From Pseudomonadota bacterium (GTDB taxonomy: Bacteria > Pseudomonadota > Alphaproteobacteria > Rhizobiales > Hyphomicrobiaceae), in NCBI GenBank assembly GCA_023405815.1, contig JAEXXM010000072.1, positions 1 through 64,000 of the forward strand: DNA of 64,000 bases, given 5' to 3'. Below, piece after piece: positions 18,024-26,305 of this stretch. Made by a program: the position numbers and the translations under genes. Position 1 is the stretch's first letter. The number at the start of each line of letters is the position of its first letter. The notes under the pieces are model-generated. The model was not told the origin of the DNA. It saw only the letters and a list, made by a program, of their open reading frames with translations, and made no database searches.

Positions 18024-19226
18024 ATGCTGAAGCGTGGCACTGATGTCTCATGTTGTAAAGCCTTCAGTTCTGACGCGAGTCCGTCCAACAGCTTAGCTCG
18101 CGCTGCCTCATACGCCGCCTCAGCTCTCGCCTCTCGCGGCTTCATCAACTCCTACCCGCGAGCATTCCTCGCCGCTGGCTTCTTCGGCCTCACCAACTAT
18201 GTGATCTTCGAGGACGTGCTCCGGCACGGCGCCGCGATCACCACCGACCACCTTCTCAGCTTCGCCGTCCTGGTCGGCACGTTTGCCGCTGGTCACTACT
18301 TCTGGCCAACGCTGCGTCATCGCGAGTACGGCACCGCCGCGGGGCTCGCCCTCCTGTTCGTCGCGGGCACCGTCTATTGCGTACTCACGTCCGCGGGGCG
18401 CAACGCTGAGGCGCTCACCGCCAAGGCCGCTAAAGTTACCGCCGATGACGGCCCGCGCCTCGCACTCGCGCGGCAAGTCGAAGACGCACTCACGGCCAAG
18501 ACGAAAGCCGAGAAGGCATACGAGGACGCCAAGGACGCGACCACGGAAGCCGCTGAGAAGCGCGACGCGGAATGTGCGACGGGGCCGGGCGCCAAGTGCC
18601 GCGGGGCTGTCCTCGTGGCGGACGCTGCAGCCGGGCGCGAAGCCAAAGCGAAGACGGAAGCTGAGGGCGCATCGAGCACGTACTACATGCGCGACGCTCG
18701 CCTTCGCGGGATGACCAAGCGGGAGACGAACGTTGACCTGCGGTACGCCTCGAAGGTCCTCGGTTACATGGGCGTGACCGTCACGGACGAGCAACTCGCG
18801 GACATAGTGCCGTTCATCAAGCGCGTGTTCTGCGAGTTCGCGACGCTGTTGTTCGCGGCGGGAGCGTTCCGCCACCGTCCCGCGATCACTGGAACCATTT
18901 CGCCGACCGCAGCAACCGTTCCACAGCCGGACGTTCCACAGCGGAACCGTCCCGTGCTGGTCGTGTCTCACGGCGCAACCGTTCCACACGCCAAGGATGC
19001 TGCCTTGGTACTGTTGCGGCAGCGTCTGGCCGTGCATGGAACCGTTCCACAGGATGACTTGCGGGAACTGTTCGGCGTCAAATCCAAGAGCACCGTTTCG
19101 CGTTGGTGCGACGAGTGGGAAACGCTCGGAGTGATCGCGCGAACCGTTGCCGGACGAAGCAAAACCGTTTCACTCGCACAGCCGAAGCGTACCGGTTGGC
19201 TCGCAACGACGAAGAGGAGGGCCTAG
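18024..19226 (+). CDS. Unknown membrane / coiled-coil / winged-helix protein
   Basis: About 400 residues of no recognised family. Three hydrophobic segments lie in the first 130 residues (AFLAAGFFGLTNYVIF, LLSFAVLVGTFAAGHYFW, GLALLFVAGTVYCVL). An alanine/lysine/glutamate-rich coiled coil (about 140-230) follows, then a fourth hydrophobic segment (RVFCEFATLLFAAGAF). The C-terminal tail of about 120 residues ends in a winged-helix-like domain (VPQDDLRELFGVKSKSTVSRWCDEWETLGVIARTVAG). A membrane-anchored DNA-binding protein is suggested. The coding DNA contains recurring ACCGTTCCAC blocks. The start at 18024 is a choice; an upstream in-frame ATG at 17967 overlaps the hairpin and is less likely. 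Confidence 0.7.
   Translation: MLKRGTDVSCCKAFSSDASPSNSLARAASYAASALASRGFINSYPRAFLAAGFFGLTNYVIFEDVLRHGAAITTDHLLSFAVLVGTFAAGHYFWPTLRHREYGTAAGLALLFVAGTVYCVLTSAGRNAEALTAKAAKVTADDGPRLALARQVEDALTAKTKAEKAYEDAKDATTEAAEKRDAECATGPGAKCRGAVLVADAAAGREAKAKTEAEGASSTYYMRDARLRGMTKRETNVDLRYASKVLGYMGVTVTDEQLADIVPFIKRVFCEFATLLFAAGAFRHRPAITGTISPTAATVPQPDVPQRNRPVLVVSHGATVPHAKDAALVLLRQRLAVHGTVPQDDLRELFGVKSKSTVSRWCDEWETLGVIARTVAGRSKTVSLAQPKRTGWLATTKRRA
18914..19051 (+). repeat. Iteron-like AACCGTTCCACA repeats inside a coding region
   Basis: Three exact copies of AACCGTTCCACA occur at 18914-18925, 18977-18988 and 19040-19051, spaced 63 and 63 bp. Degenerate relatives lie at about 18891, 18930, 18943, 19091, 19141 and 19162. 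In protein they give recurring TVPQ/TVPH. The equal spacing (six helical turns) is compatible with a protein-binding array. Confidence 0.55.
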
Positions 19227-19296
19227 CAAAAAATGCACACGGAGGGATTCTCAAGATTCCTCAGTCGCGTTAGACTCAACTTACCGCTTGAAATGA

Positions 19297-19334
19297 GCGG
19301 CCCCCGACGAGTGCGCTAACACCCGCCGAGGACC
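19297..19334 (+). repeat. Leader hairpin, copy B
   Basis: GCGGCCCCCGACGAGTG...CACCCGCCGAGGACC has a GTG/CAC inner stem with loop CGCTAA and flanking GGC/GCC-type pairing. It matches copy A in block order and spacing. A short gene with a strong ribosome binding site begins 33 bp later. Confidence 0.55.
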
Positions 19335-19366
19335 TATGACCGAAGCCCGCAGGAGGGGCTACGACC

Positions 19367-19450
19367 ATGACTGTCATTCTATCGCCGCAGACCGCGGCGC
19401 ATCAATCTCACGCACGCACGCCCCCCCCCCTCTCCTCATCATTCAACTGA
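19367..19450 (+). CDS. Possible 27-residue peptide gene
   Basis: ATG 19367 is preceded by GCAGGAGGGG at good spacing and opens a 27-codon frame (MTVILSPQTAAHQSHARTPP, then PLSSSFN) ending in TGA at 19448-19450. The stop overlaps the ribosome binding site region (TGAGGAGAA) of the next gene at 19463, an arrangement seen in translationally coupled or leader peptides. A run of ten C lies inside and could promote slippage. No homology is claimed. Confidence 0.4.
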   Translation: MTVILSPQTAAHQSHARTPPPLSSSFN

Positions 19451-19462
19451 GGAGAACCCCCA

Positions 19463-19756
19463 ATGCTTCTGACCATTTCAATCGACGAGCGGCCCGTCTT
19501 CGAGGTCGGCCTCGGTCACGGCTTCACGCTCTCAATTGGGGACCGCGACTTCATCCTTCATCGGCCGGGCGGCAACGCGCGCTTCACCTGGGAGACGCGG
19601 AACCTCGACTTTGGCCCAGAGGGTTTGCGCGGGCGTCCGATGCGCTGCCACGACACGGTGGCGCAATGGGGCGCATGGGAACTGATCTGGACGCGGCGGT
19701 ATCCAATACCGGGAACGGTCGACATGGACCGCGAAGGCGAACTAGCGCACAGCTAG
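19463..19756 (+). CDS. Hypothetical small island protein (97 residues)
   Basis: A 97-residue protein with a regular beta-rich look: MLLTISIDERPVFEVGLGHG, FTLSIGDRDFILHRPGG, NARFTWETRNLDFGPEGL, then a tryptophan-rich end (VAQWGAWELIWTRRYPIPG). Family unknown. The ribosome binding site GAGGAGAA is 8 nt upstream. It is followed by a terminator at 19777, so with the short peptide gene it forms a small transcription unit behind hairpin B. Confidence 0.65.
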   Translation: MLLTISIDERPVFEVGLGHGFTLSIGDRDFILHRPGGNARFTWETRNLDFGPEGLRGRPMRCHDTVAQWGAWELIWTRRYPIPGTVDMDREGELAHS

Positions 19757-19776
19757 AGCACACACTTTGGCCTTGG

Positions 19777-19807
19777 AGGGCGTCGAGTTCGCGGGGCGCC
19801 CTTTCTT
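19777..19807 (+). terminator. Probable terminator after the 97-residue gene
   Basis: AGGGCG (19777-19782) pairs with CGCCCT (19797-19802), followed by TTCTTATTT. It lies 20 bp after the stop and 53 bp before the second integrase gene. Confidence 0.6.
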
Positions 19808-19860
19808 ATTTGCGATAAGGTCTCGGCTTCGGGCTGTCATTTGCTGAAGGCGAGACCCGC

Positions 19861-21063
19861 ATGATCTTCTCCAAAGGTGAGCTTCCGCGCGGCGTGTACC
19901 AACGCGGCCCGAAGAGCTTTTGCGCTCGCATGATGATCAACGGAAAGCGAATCAGAAAAGACTTTCCAACGCTGGCCGAGGCCATCGCTTACCGACACGA
20001 ATTGCTGTTGCTGCGGCCCAAGAAGCCCACGGCGACGAAGCGCACCACGCCAAAGCGACTGCCAAAGAGTGGTTGGACATTAGCGCACGCCTTCGAGCAC
20101 GCCCTGAACAAGCCTGCAAGTGATGGCGGCTGGAGGGGTGCTGTGTGGGAGCCAGACGTTCGCCGTATCGCAGAGCAACTCAAGTCGTACTTCGGCGCCA
20201 ACCTTCCAATTGCGGATATTAGACGCGCTCAAGCCGGGGACGGCCCACAGACCAAAACGATTGATGGCTTCATCGAGCTTTGCCGCGCTGGTCACTTCAC
20301 CACCGGCCGCGTGCGCAAAGACGGCAAGCGAGCTGAGTACAAGCCGCGCCACAATCGCAACGGCACGATCAACCGCAAGCTGGATGTTCTGAAGAAAGCG
20401 CTCCGCTTGGCAGTGGCGTTCAAAGCGCTAGACGCTATGCCGAACTTCCCTCAGCGTCCCCGTGAGGGTCGAAAGCGGGTAAGATTTTACTCCCGCCACG
20501 AGGAAAGGGACCTGCTCTCAGGATTGCTAGCGGGCGCGACCGACGTCTCGACAGTCAATTCCGATGGCTGGCTCGAAGCGCACGACCAGATGTGCGTGTT
20601 GATCGACACAGGCATCCGCTGGGGTGAGCTGGGCGCGATACAGCCCGGGCATTTCTTTAAGGCGCGCCGCGAGTTGTTTGTTCCGGGTATCGAAGACAGC
20701 GGCCAACAGAACGACGACCTTGACCGCGTGGTGCCGCTCACGACCCGCGCCTTCGAAATCCTTGAGCGCCGCTGTCGCGACGGACTAAAGCCATTTACGT
20801 TGAACTATGATGGGCTTGGATATCGCTTCGACAAGGTGAAGTTCGCGATGGGCCTTAGCCACGACAAACGCTTCACCATCCACACGGCCCGTCACACCTT
20901 CTGCTCTCGCTTGGCGCAGCAGGGAGTTGAGACGGCGATCATCAAGGATCTGGCGGGCCACAAGATCATCTCGACGACTCTCCGCTACGTGCACCTAAAC
21001 ACGAGAAGTCGGCGGGCTGCGATTGAGGCTCTGGAGCGCGCCAACGCCCTCGGCGAAGATTAA
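19861..21063 (+). CDS. Second tyrosine recombinase
   Basis: A 400-residue site-specific recombinase unrelated in detail to the first. An N-terminal AP2-like/arm segment (RGVYQRGPKSFCARMMINGKR) comes first, then a core-binding region, then a catalytic domain with Arg in DTGIRWGELGAI, H341 and R344 in HTARHTFCSRL, H367 in LAGHK and Y376 in TTLRYVHL. All catalytic positions are intact. It may belong to an element inserted inside, or fused with, the tRNA-borne island. I found no second pair of direct repeats bounding it. Start ATG 19861 with GAAGGCGAGA upstream. Confidence 0.92.
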   Translation: MIFSKGELPRGVYQRGPKSFCARMMINGKRIRKDFPTLAEAIAYRHELLLLRPKKPTATKRTTPKRLPKSGWTLAHAFEHALNKPASDGGWRGAVWEPDVRRIAEQLKSYFGANLPIADIRRAQAGDGPQTKTIDGFIELCRAGHFTTGRVRKDGKRAEYKPRHNRNGTINRKLDVLKKALRLAVAFKALDAMPNFPQRPREGRKRVRFYSRHEERDLLSGLLAGATDVSTVNSDGWLEAHDQMCVLIDTGIRWGELGAIQPGHFFKARRELFVPGIEDSGQQNDDLDRVVPLTTRAFEILERRCRDGLKPFTLNYDGLGYRFDKVKFAMGLSHDKRFTIHTARHTFCSRLAQQGVETAIIKDLAGHKIISTTLRYVHLNTRSRRAAIEALERANALGED

Positions 21064-21299
21064 CCGCCGGATAACGATGAATGCGAAGACCATTTCGACG
21101 CACGGATGTAGTAGGGGCATACTCCATCTACTGAGCATTCCCGGCCACTCATAAAATGTTGTCGGGCCCTAGCGCCGAACGGGGATAGTTCGGCGAATGG
21201 CTTGCTCACCGTGCTGTTATGCGGTCCTCAGCCTAGCGTGGTAGCCGACGATGCGGACCCGCCCAGACTATAATTTCAATTCGAGATTCATTGCGACTT

Positions 21300-21806
21300 A
21301 TGTCTGATACCCCCCCGAAGCGACGGAGACGCGAGGCGACACCCGCGGGCAAAATGCTCGAAGCCGAAGCGCGAGCCAGCAATGCTATTAAGAAGGCTCT
21401 CAGGCGGCGGTACCATTGTGGAGTTCGTGTGCTTCCTCCGGAGGAGGGGCAAGAGGTAGCAGCACACATGCTGCGTGATCACGACGTGGTGCCCAAACTG
21501 CGACACTACGTTGGTCCCTTGGACATCGGCTGCAAGGATCAATACCAGCAGTTCCAAGTGGACGGTGCGCGTTTCGCTTACCGGCTAGACGAGCCCAAAC
21601 GAGATACCCTTGCGGCCATGGGGCTCCGCGAGCTTGTGAGCAATCCACTAGCATTTGATGCACTGACACGTGGCTATGCCCAAGATCCCGAGGTTGACCC
21701 TCTCCGCGCGTTGGAAGCACTAGGCTTTGCCTCCGTGTTTGCCCGTGTGGCTTCACGGGCGAAGCCCCAGCCCTCTCCGCTCGAAGCCCTCAAGATCGCC
21801 GTCTAG
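21300..21806 (+). CDS. Hypothetical island protein (168 residues)
   Basis: A basic N-terminus (MSDTPPKRRRREATPAGK) followed by a predicted helical middle and a region LPPEEGQEVAAHMLRDHDVVPKLRHYVGPLDIG. No family recognised. The N-terminal KRRRR stretch suggests nucleic-acid binding, which is inference only. The ribosome binding site is weak; the in-frame ATG three codons earlier (21291) is equally possible. Downstream, CTAGCCACGCGGCTAG (21805-21820) forms a small hairpin, and the large virion-like gene begins 96 bp after the stop. Confidence 0.6.
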   Translation: MSDTPPKRRRREATPAGKMLEAEARASNAIKKALRRRYHCGVRVLPPEEGQEVAAHMLRDHDVVPKLRHYVGPLDIGCKDQYQQFQVDGARFAYRLDEPKRDTLAAMGLRELVSNPLAFDALTRGYAQDPEVDPLRALEALGFASVFARVASRAKPQPSPLEALKIAV

Positions 21807-21901
21807 CCACGCGGCTAGCCCCACCCCCAAAACAACCAGCATCCCCTTGACCACGAGCTAACGGCGCGTGCGCATGCGCGCGCCTGCAGAAAGGATATCC
21901 A

Positions 21902-24235
21902 TTGCCAATCAAACGCCCCCCTCAGTCTGAGCCCCAACACCTCCGCGCGAGCGCCTCCCCGGTCAACACGTTCGTCCGCCCGGAGGACCCTCTCCTCGCC
22001 CCCGACCCGGCGCAGCCGACCGCACTCCTCCAGCTTGCAGACTCCCTCCGCGGCCTCTCCCCTCGCCTCGCGCGCTTGGGAGACGAGTACAGGCAAACGA
22101 CTGATGAGCAAGGTGAAGTCGAAGCACTCGGGCTGCGCCTTAAGACAACCGCCGACGAACTCACCCAGAAGATCAACCGCGGCGAAATCGACTCGTCTGT
22201 GAACCGAATGGCCCTCGACTTAGGCCACGGCGAGGACCTCGCGCGGCAGGACTACGAAGAGCTGCATCAAAACTATCTTGGGCGAAACACCGCGACGGAC
22301 GGCTCTAACAATGCGTTCGACCGCGAGACCGGCAACCTTGATGCGTGGTGGGCCGAAGCAGTCAGTAAGAGGGAACAGGCGGTCCCGAAGACGGCCGAAG
22401 CACGCCACGGCTACTATAATCAGATGCTCAAGTACCGTCAGCAGCTCAAGACGGAGCATGACGCCTTCTATGCACAGCGCACCAAAGAAGCCAACCTCGA
22501 CGCCGCCTATAAGGACCTCTACGGGACCGCAGTCGGTTCCGTCGCAACGGGCGAACGCGACGTGGCGAAGATCCACGGCAACATGCGCGAGGCCTTCGAG
22601 AAGACCCGCAAGCTCCACCTTCTGACACCGGCTGAAGCGGACGACGCGATGGCGGTGGCCGCGAACTCGATTGCCGTCCAAGGCATCCCCGGCAACCCGC
22701 AATTGGGCGTCGACCTCGTTCGCGAAATCTTTCTCGGCTCCCGCGATGGCGTCCCCCCGCTAGGTTCCTCCGCGAAGTACGCCGATATATCCGTCAAGAC
22801 GATTGAGCAGGCGGAGACCACGGCGCGCGAGCTGCAGAGGAAGCTCAACGTCACCCTCGCGGTCGACTTCAAGGAGGCCGCCGCAACGGGGACGCTCAAG
22901 GAGCGCGAGTTTATCGCGTTCACCGAAGCGAACCCGCACGTCTTCACGCAAGCCGAACGCGAGCAGATCCTCCTCAGCAATCGCACGTCCCTTGAGAGCG
23001 CCCGCGAGAAGCAGCGCGAGTTGGGCGTGAAGCTGCAGCTCAAGGCGGAGGCTCAGGCGTCCGAGCAGGACATCAACGTCATGCTCAGCCAAGCGAGCGA
23101 CGCGGGCACACTTCTCACGATCCCCGAGAAGGTGGCGTACAAGAAGGACAACGGCGAGACTTCGACCTATGGTCGAAGCGAACTTATCGACCGCGCCGTG
23201 GATAACAAGCTCGCAGAATTGGATGCGTGGGCGCAGTCCGTTGCGAAGGACCCCGCGGCGAAAGGCGTTGACGTGGAGGCGCTCAAGTTCGACCGCGAGT
23301 TGGACTTCTTCAAGCGCAACCCCGTGAAGCATCCGCAGTGGGCCGACATCCTGAATGCGGGCTACAGCTCCGCCGCACCGGACACCCTCGCGGGAGCGAC
23401 GCAAGCGCCACCCCACTTGCTGCAGGCGGTGAAGCTGTATGAGGACCTTGAAGCGAAAGCGCCGGGGCTCCTCGACCGGCACCTCAACAGCCAAGGTGCG
23501 AAGGACTTCTACCAGACGTATCGCACCGCCCGGACGCTCCTGCGGCAGGACGAACGCCAAGCCCTCCACACGGCTGCGCTCGCGACGAAGGGCTTGCAGG
23601 ATGAGGCGCAGTTCCAGCCGTCTTACGACGCCTTAGACACCGAACTCCGGCAGGCAGAGAGCTTCTGGCCGTGGGCCCGAGGCATACAGAACTTCGGGGA
23701 AATGCAGCCCGAGGTTCGCCGCTTGGGTCGCGTCCTGGTGCGCGCGGGGGCGAGCCCTGAGGATGCCCTTACGCGGGCTGGCGAAGCGGTACGGAAGAGC
23801 TACACGAACATCAACGGCTACATGGTCCGCACGTCTGACCGCAACGTGGAGAGCTTCGGGAGCAACCTCGCCGCTTTAAAGCTGCAGCCGCGGGAGTTCG
23901 TTGACGTAGTGCAGGACTACCTCAAGCGGTATGCGTCCGACGAGCACGACCCGGAGAGCCTCAGCATCCGGCCGATGACGAACGGCGTGGGGACGTGGGC
24001 GGTCATCGATGCCGTCACGGGGTTCCCTGTTGGGAGCAACTCGGGGCTGTCACCGCAGTTCTCGATGCGGGACCTCCTGGAGTTTGAGCGCGCGAGGCAG
24101 AGCGGCGAGATTGACAAGAAGCTGGAGGAGCTGCGCAACCCGCGGTCCAACGCACCGCATAACCTAATACGGCGGTTCTTCGGGTTCGATGACGTGGACC
24201 TTTATGGGGACGATGAGGAGGAGGCGAAACCGTGA
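21902..24235 (+). CDS. Phage internal virion (ejection) protein-like, 777 residues
   Basis: A long, soluble, strongly helical protein (777 residues). It has a proline-rich start (MPIKRPPQSEP), then ASPVNTFVRPEDPLL, then LLQLADSLRGLSPRLARLGDEYRQ. This layout, a VRP-type tag followed by an 'all positions sum to a short helix then long helical body' pattern, resembles internal virion or ejection proteins of podoviruses (T7 gp15-like size class). The rest is low in cysteine and rich in Glu, Lys and Ala. The start codon is TTG at 21902 with GAAAGGA upstream. No portal, capsid, tail or terminase gene accompanies it. The assignment rests on general pattern, so another helical phage or island protein cannot be excluded. 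Confidence 0.5.
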   Translation: MPIKRPPQSEPQHLRASASPVNTFVRPEDPLLAPDPAQPTALLQLADSLRGLSPRLARLGDEYRQTTDEQGEVEALGLRLKTTADELTQKINRGEIDSSVNRMALDLGHGEDLARQDYEELHQNYLGRNTATDGSNNAFDRETGNLDAWWAEAVSKREQAVPKTAEARHGYYNQMLKYRQQLKTEHDAFYAQRTKEANLDAAYKDLYGTAVGSVATGERDVAKIHGNMREAFEKTRKLHLLTPAEADDAMAVAANSIAVQGIPGNPQLGVDLVREIFLGSRDGVPPLGSSAKYADISVKTIEQAETTARELQRKLNVTLAVDFKEAAATGTLKEREFIAFTEANPHVFTQAEREQILLSNRTSLESAREKQRELGVKLQLKAEAQASEQDINVMLSQASDAGTLLTIPEKVAYKKDNGETSTYGRSELIDRAVDNKLAELDAWAQSVAKDPAAKGVDVEALKFDRELDFFKRNPVKHPQWADILNAGYSSAAPDTLAGATQAPPHLLQAVKLYEDLEAKAPGLLDRHLNSQGAKDFYQTYRTARTLLRQDERQALHTAALATKGLQDEAQFQPSYDALDTELRQAESFWPWARGIQNFGEMQPEVRRLGRVLVRAGASPEDALTRAGEAVRKSYTNINGYMVRTSDRNVESFGSNLAALKLQPREFVDVVQDYLKRYASDEHDPESLSIRPMTNGVGTWAVIDAVTGFPVGSNSGLSPQFSMRDLLEFERARQSGEIDKKLEELRNPRSNAPHNLIRRFFGFDDVDLYGDDEEEAKP

Positions 24236-24284
24236 AGGCGGAAGCACGGGCGTCAATTCAACTCATGCCTGTGAGGGAGAGTTT

Positions 24285-25043
24285 CTATGAGTCCAACGCC
24301 GGAGATTCGGGTTCGTCTCTCACCACTATGGACAGCCAAAAGACGAAGTGGGCCAGGAGGAGCGAGTTCAGGCTGTCGCGAACGGTGGCTCGCTTGGTGC
24401 CTCGCCCATGTGCCAAAGCATGTCGGTTCATGTACGGCATGCTGTCTGCGGTTGAGTCTGCCCAGCACTGAACAAACGTGTGCTTGAGAAGGATCTGGTA
24501 AACTCGAATGCCGGGAAGCCCGCCAAGCTGCCAGGGCGAGAGCCGACCAACAACACTTTCAAGCCACTCATCCCTCTTCTTCGGGGTGCCGTCGCGACGC
24601 ACCAAGCCAAGAATACGCTCCATCAACGACGCTGCAGCGATTGGTACAAGTTCGTAGAGTCTAGCTTCGTGCGCTGCGATCATGTCCTCAAATACTGCTG
24701 CGGCGCGCGCGTCCCCGAATTGCGCTGCGATCCGCGCGAGTTTGCCGCGGAGTTCCTCCCAAGTGTCAGTCGCCAGACGGTCCACGTCCACTATGTCAGG
24801 TCGCGCCTTATGCAATTCGAGCAGGATCGGGTGAGCCACCAGGCCCATCCGCTCCATTGCCGTTTCAAACTGCTGCAGCTCCACTAACCTTTGAGCGAAG
24901 GCCGGATCGATTGGCGGCAGGGCAGCTAGCAAGCCACTTACTTGCTCGTGCAAAGCCGCAAGAATATCCCGAAGCTCCTCTGAGGGCTCGAACTGTAGCG
25001 CTGGCAGATCTAGGGGTGCGCGATCAGGTTGGCGTGTTGGCAT
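24285..25043 (-). CDS. HEPN-like protein, putative RNase/abortive-infection type
   Basis: A 252-residue helical protein of unknown family. Near the C-terminus it has PYMNRHALAHGRGTKRA followed by DSLNSLLLAHFVFWL. R207 and H212 form the R-x4-H motif of HEPN ribonucleases, and the NRHxxxHG...N-x-L-L-L context is common in HEPN-type proteins of defence loci. HEPN proteins cut RNA to arrest growth on infection or act as toxins. It is transcribed away from the DUF2971 gene (155 bp between starts), so the two may share regulation. The start at 25043 has no clear ribosome binding site. Confidence 0.55.
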   Translation of the reverse strand: MPTRQPDRAPLDLPALQFEPSEELRDILAALHEQVSGLLAALPPIDPAFAQRLVELQQFETAMERMGLVAHPILLELHKARPDIVDVDRLATDTWEELRGKLARIAAQFGDARAAAVFEDMIAAHEARLYELVPIAAASLMERILGLVRRDGTPKKRDEWLESVVGRLSPWQLGGLPGIRVYQILLKHTFVQCWADSTADSMPYMNRHALAHGRGTKRATVRDSLNSLLLAHFVFWLSIVVRDEPESPALDS

Positions 25044-25198
25044 GCAAACAAGTTGCCATGATTCGAGCCGAGATATTTTGGGGTCGCAATTCTGAGTGCC
25101 TTTAATAGAGCGGCTCGCCCGCGCGATCCCCCCGTGCCCGTTGGCGGCCCCGCGTCGGCCGCTGCGGATAACCGGTTGGCGACGAAAGGTGGGGCGGG

Positions 25199-26152
25199 AT
25201 GGGGAGGCACGTGAAGCTACTCACGGACGAGGCAAGTCAGGTAACATCAAACAATGCCGGCCACGGGGGAAGTCTGGTGTTACAGGACATCGTACAGGAA
25301 CTATATTCTGCCAAGCCCACAAACGTGCTGTACCACTACACCTCTCTTAGTGGTCTCATGGGCATAGTCGATACGAGAAGCCTTTGGATAAGTGAGATAC
25401 GCTACCTGAACGATGCAGAGGAACTGCGACACCTCGGTAGGTGGTTGAGTGCCGAGATTGCATCTTTGCTAGAAAAGCCGTCGTCGAATGCTGATGTGCT
25501 GCAGCAGCTACGGAACTGGCTACCAAACCGTCTTGAGGCGGGACCCAAGATCTTTGTCGGTTCGTTTACTGAGAATGGCAATCTGCTTAGCCAATGGCGA
25601 GGTTACTGCCCGCACGGAAGAGGTGTTAGCGTAGGCTTCGCGGCGGAGGAGATCATTGCAGCGGCAGGCGACCAAGACTTCCTCGTTGGCAAGTGCATTT
25701 ACGACACAAAACAAAAGCACGTGCTGGCGGAGCGCATAATCAAGCGCATTGTCTCTCTTGCAGTCGAACGCGGCCCTGACTCGAAGAAGCATCCCTTGAA
25801 CTCGTACCATGGCGTCTTCAGTGAGGTTGAGCCTGACCTACTGGGGATTGCTGCGGTCATCAAGGATGCATCGTTCCACGAGGAGAAGGAATGGCGCGTC
25901 GTATCGCCTGTACACAGCAACTATGCAGAGGCCCAAATCATGCATCGGGAAGGGGCCGCCATGTTGATACCCTACATGGAATTGCGCTTACCGGTCACAG
26001 GTACAGGTTCCCCATCCCTGGCAATCGAACGTGTGTATGTTGGTCCCACTCCCAACGTGAACCTATCGATTGACTCCCTTTGCACCTTCTTGGCTCGCGC
26101 GAGGGTCAAGAATGTTCGGGTATCAAACAGTTGCATTCCATACCGAGGCTAA
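25199..26152 (+). CDS. DUF2971 domain-containing protein
   Basis: A 317-residue protein with the DUF2971 signature: LYHYTSLSGLMGIVDTRSLWISEIRYLNDAEEL at about 43-75, then FVGSFTENGNLLSQWRGYCPHGRGVSVGF, then KDASFHEEKEWRVV. The H-Y-T ... R/S ... E layout has been compared by others with ADP-ribosyltransferase-like folds; function is unproven. The family turns up frequently in defence islands. The start could be ATG 25199 or GTG 25211, the latter having GGGGAGGCAC upstream. Base composition is lower in GC than the neighbouring core genes, consistent with transfer. Confidence 0.82.
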   Translation: MGRHVKLLTDEASQVTSNNAGHGGSLVLQDIVQELYSAKPTNVLYHYTSLSGLMGIVDTRSLWISEIRYLNDAEELRHLGRWLSAEIASLLEKPSSNADVLQQLRNWLPNRLEAGPKIFVGSFTENGNLLSQWRGYCPHGRGVSVGFAAEEIIAAAGDQDFLVGKCIYDTKQKHVLAERIIKRIVSLAVERGPDSKKHPLNSYHGVFSEVEPDLLGIAAVIKDASFHEEKEWRVVSPVHSNYAEAQIMHREGAAMLIPYMELRLPVTGTGSPSLAIERVYVGPTPNVNLSIDSLCTFLARARVKNVRVSNSCIPYRG

Positions 26153-26223
26153 GACTCGCCGCGCCGCATCCAACTAGACCCTGCCCTAGTGACTCGTGGC
26201 GCGCGGCCCCGAATTACGTCCCA

Positions 26224-26283
26224 TTGACATGTCCCAAATCAATTGGCATAGTGATCCCACAATGTCTTTAATGCGTATGGGAT
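26224..26283 (+). promoter_or_regulatory. Sigma-70-type promoter and operator-like inverted repeat before the resolvase
   Basis: TTGACA (26224-26229) and CATAGT (26247-26252) are separated by 17 bp, a good vegetative promoter. Just downstream, ATCCCA (26254-26259) and TGGGAT (26278-26283) form an inverted repeat that could be an operator or part of a resolvase res subsite. The resolvase ATG is at 26306. Confidence 0.6.
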
Positions 26284-26305
26284 AGCGAGCATCGAGAGGG
26301 ACAAC

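Noticed and set aside
19336..19818. 160-codon frame overlapping the small 97-residue gene
   Set aside because: Arg/Pro-rich out-of-frame reading with no good ribosome binding site; the 19463 gene has both a clean site and regular composition.
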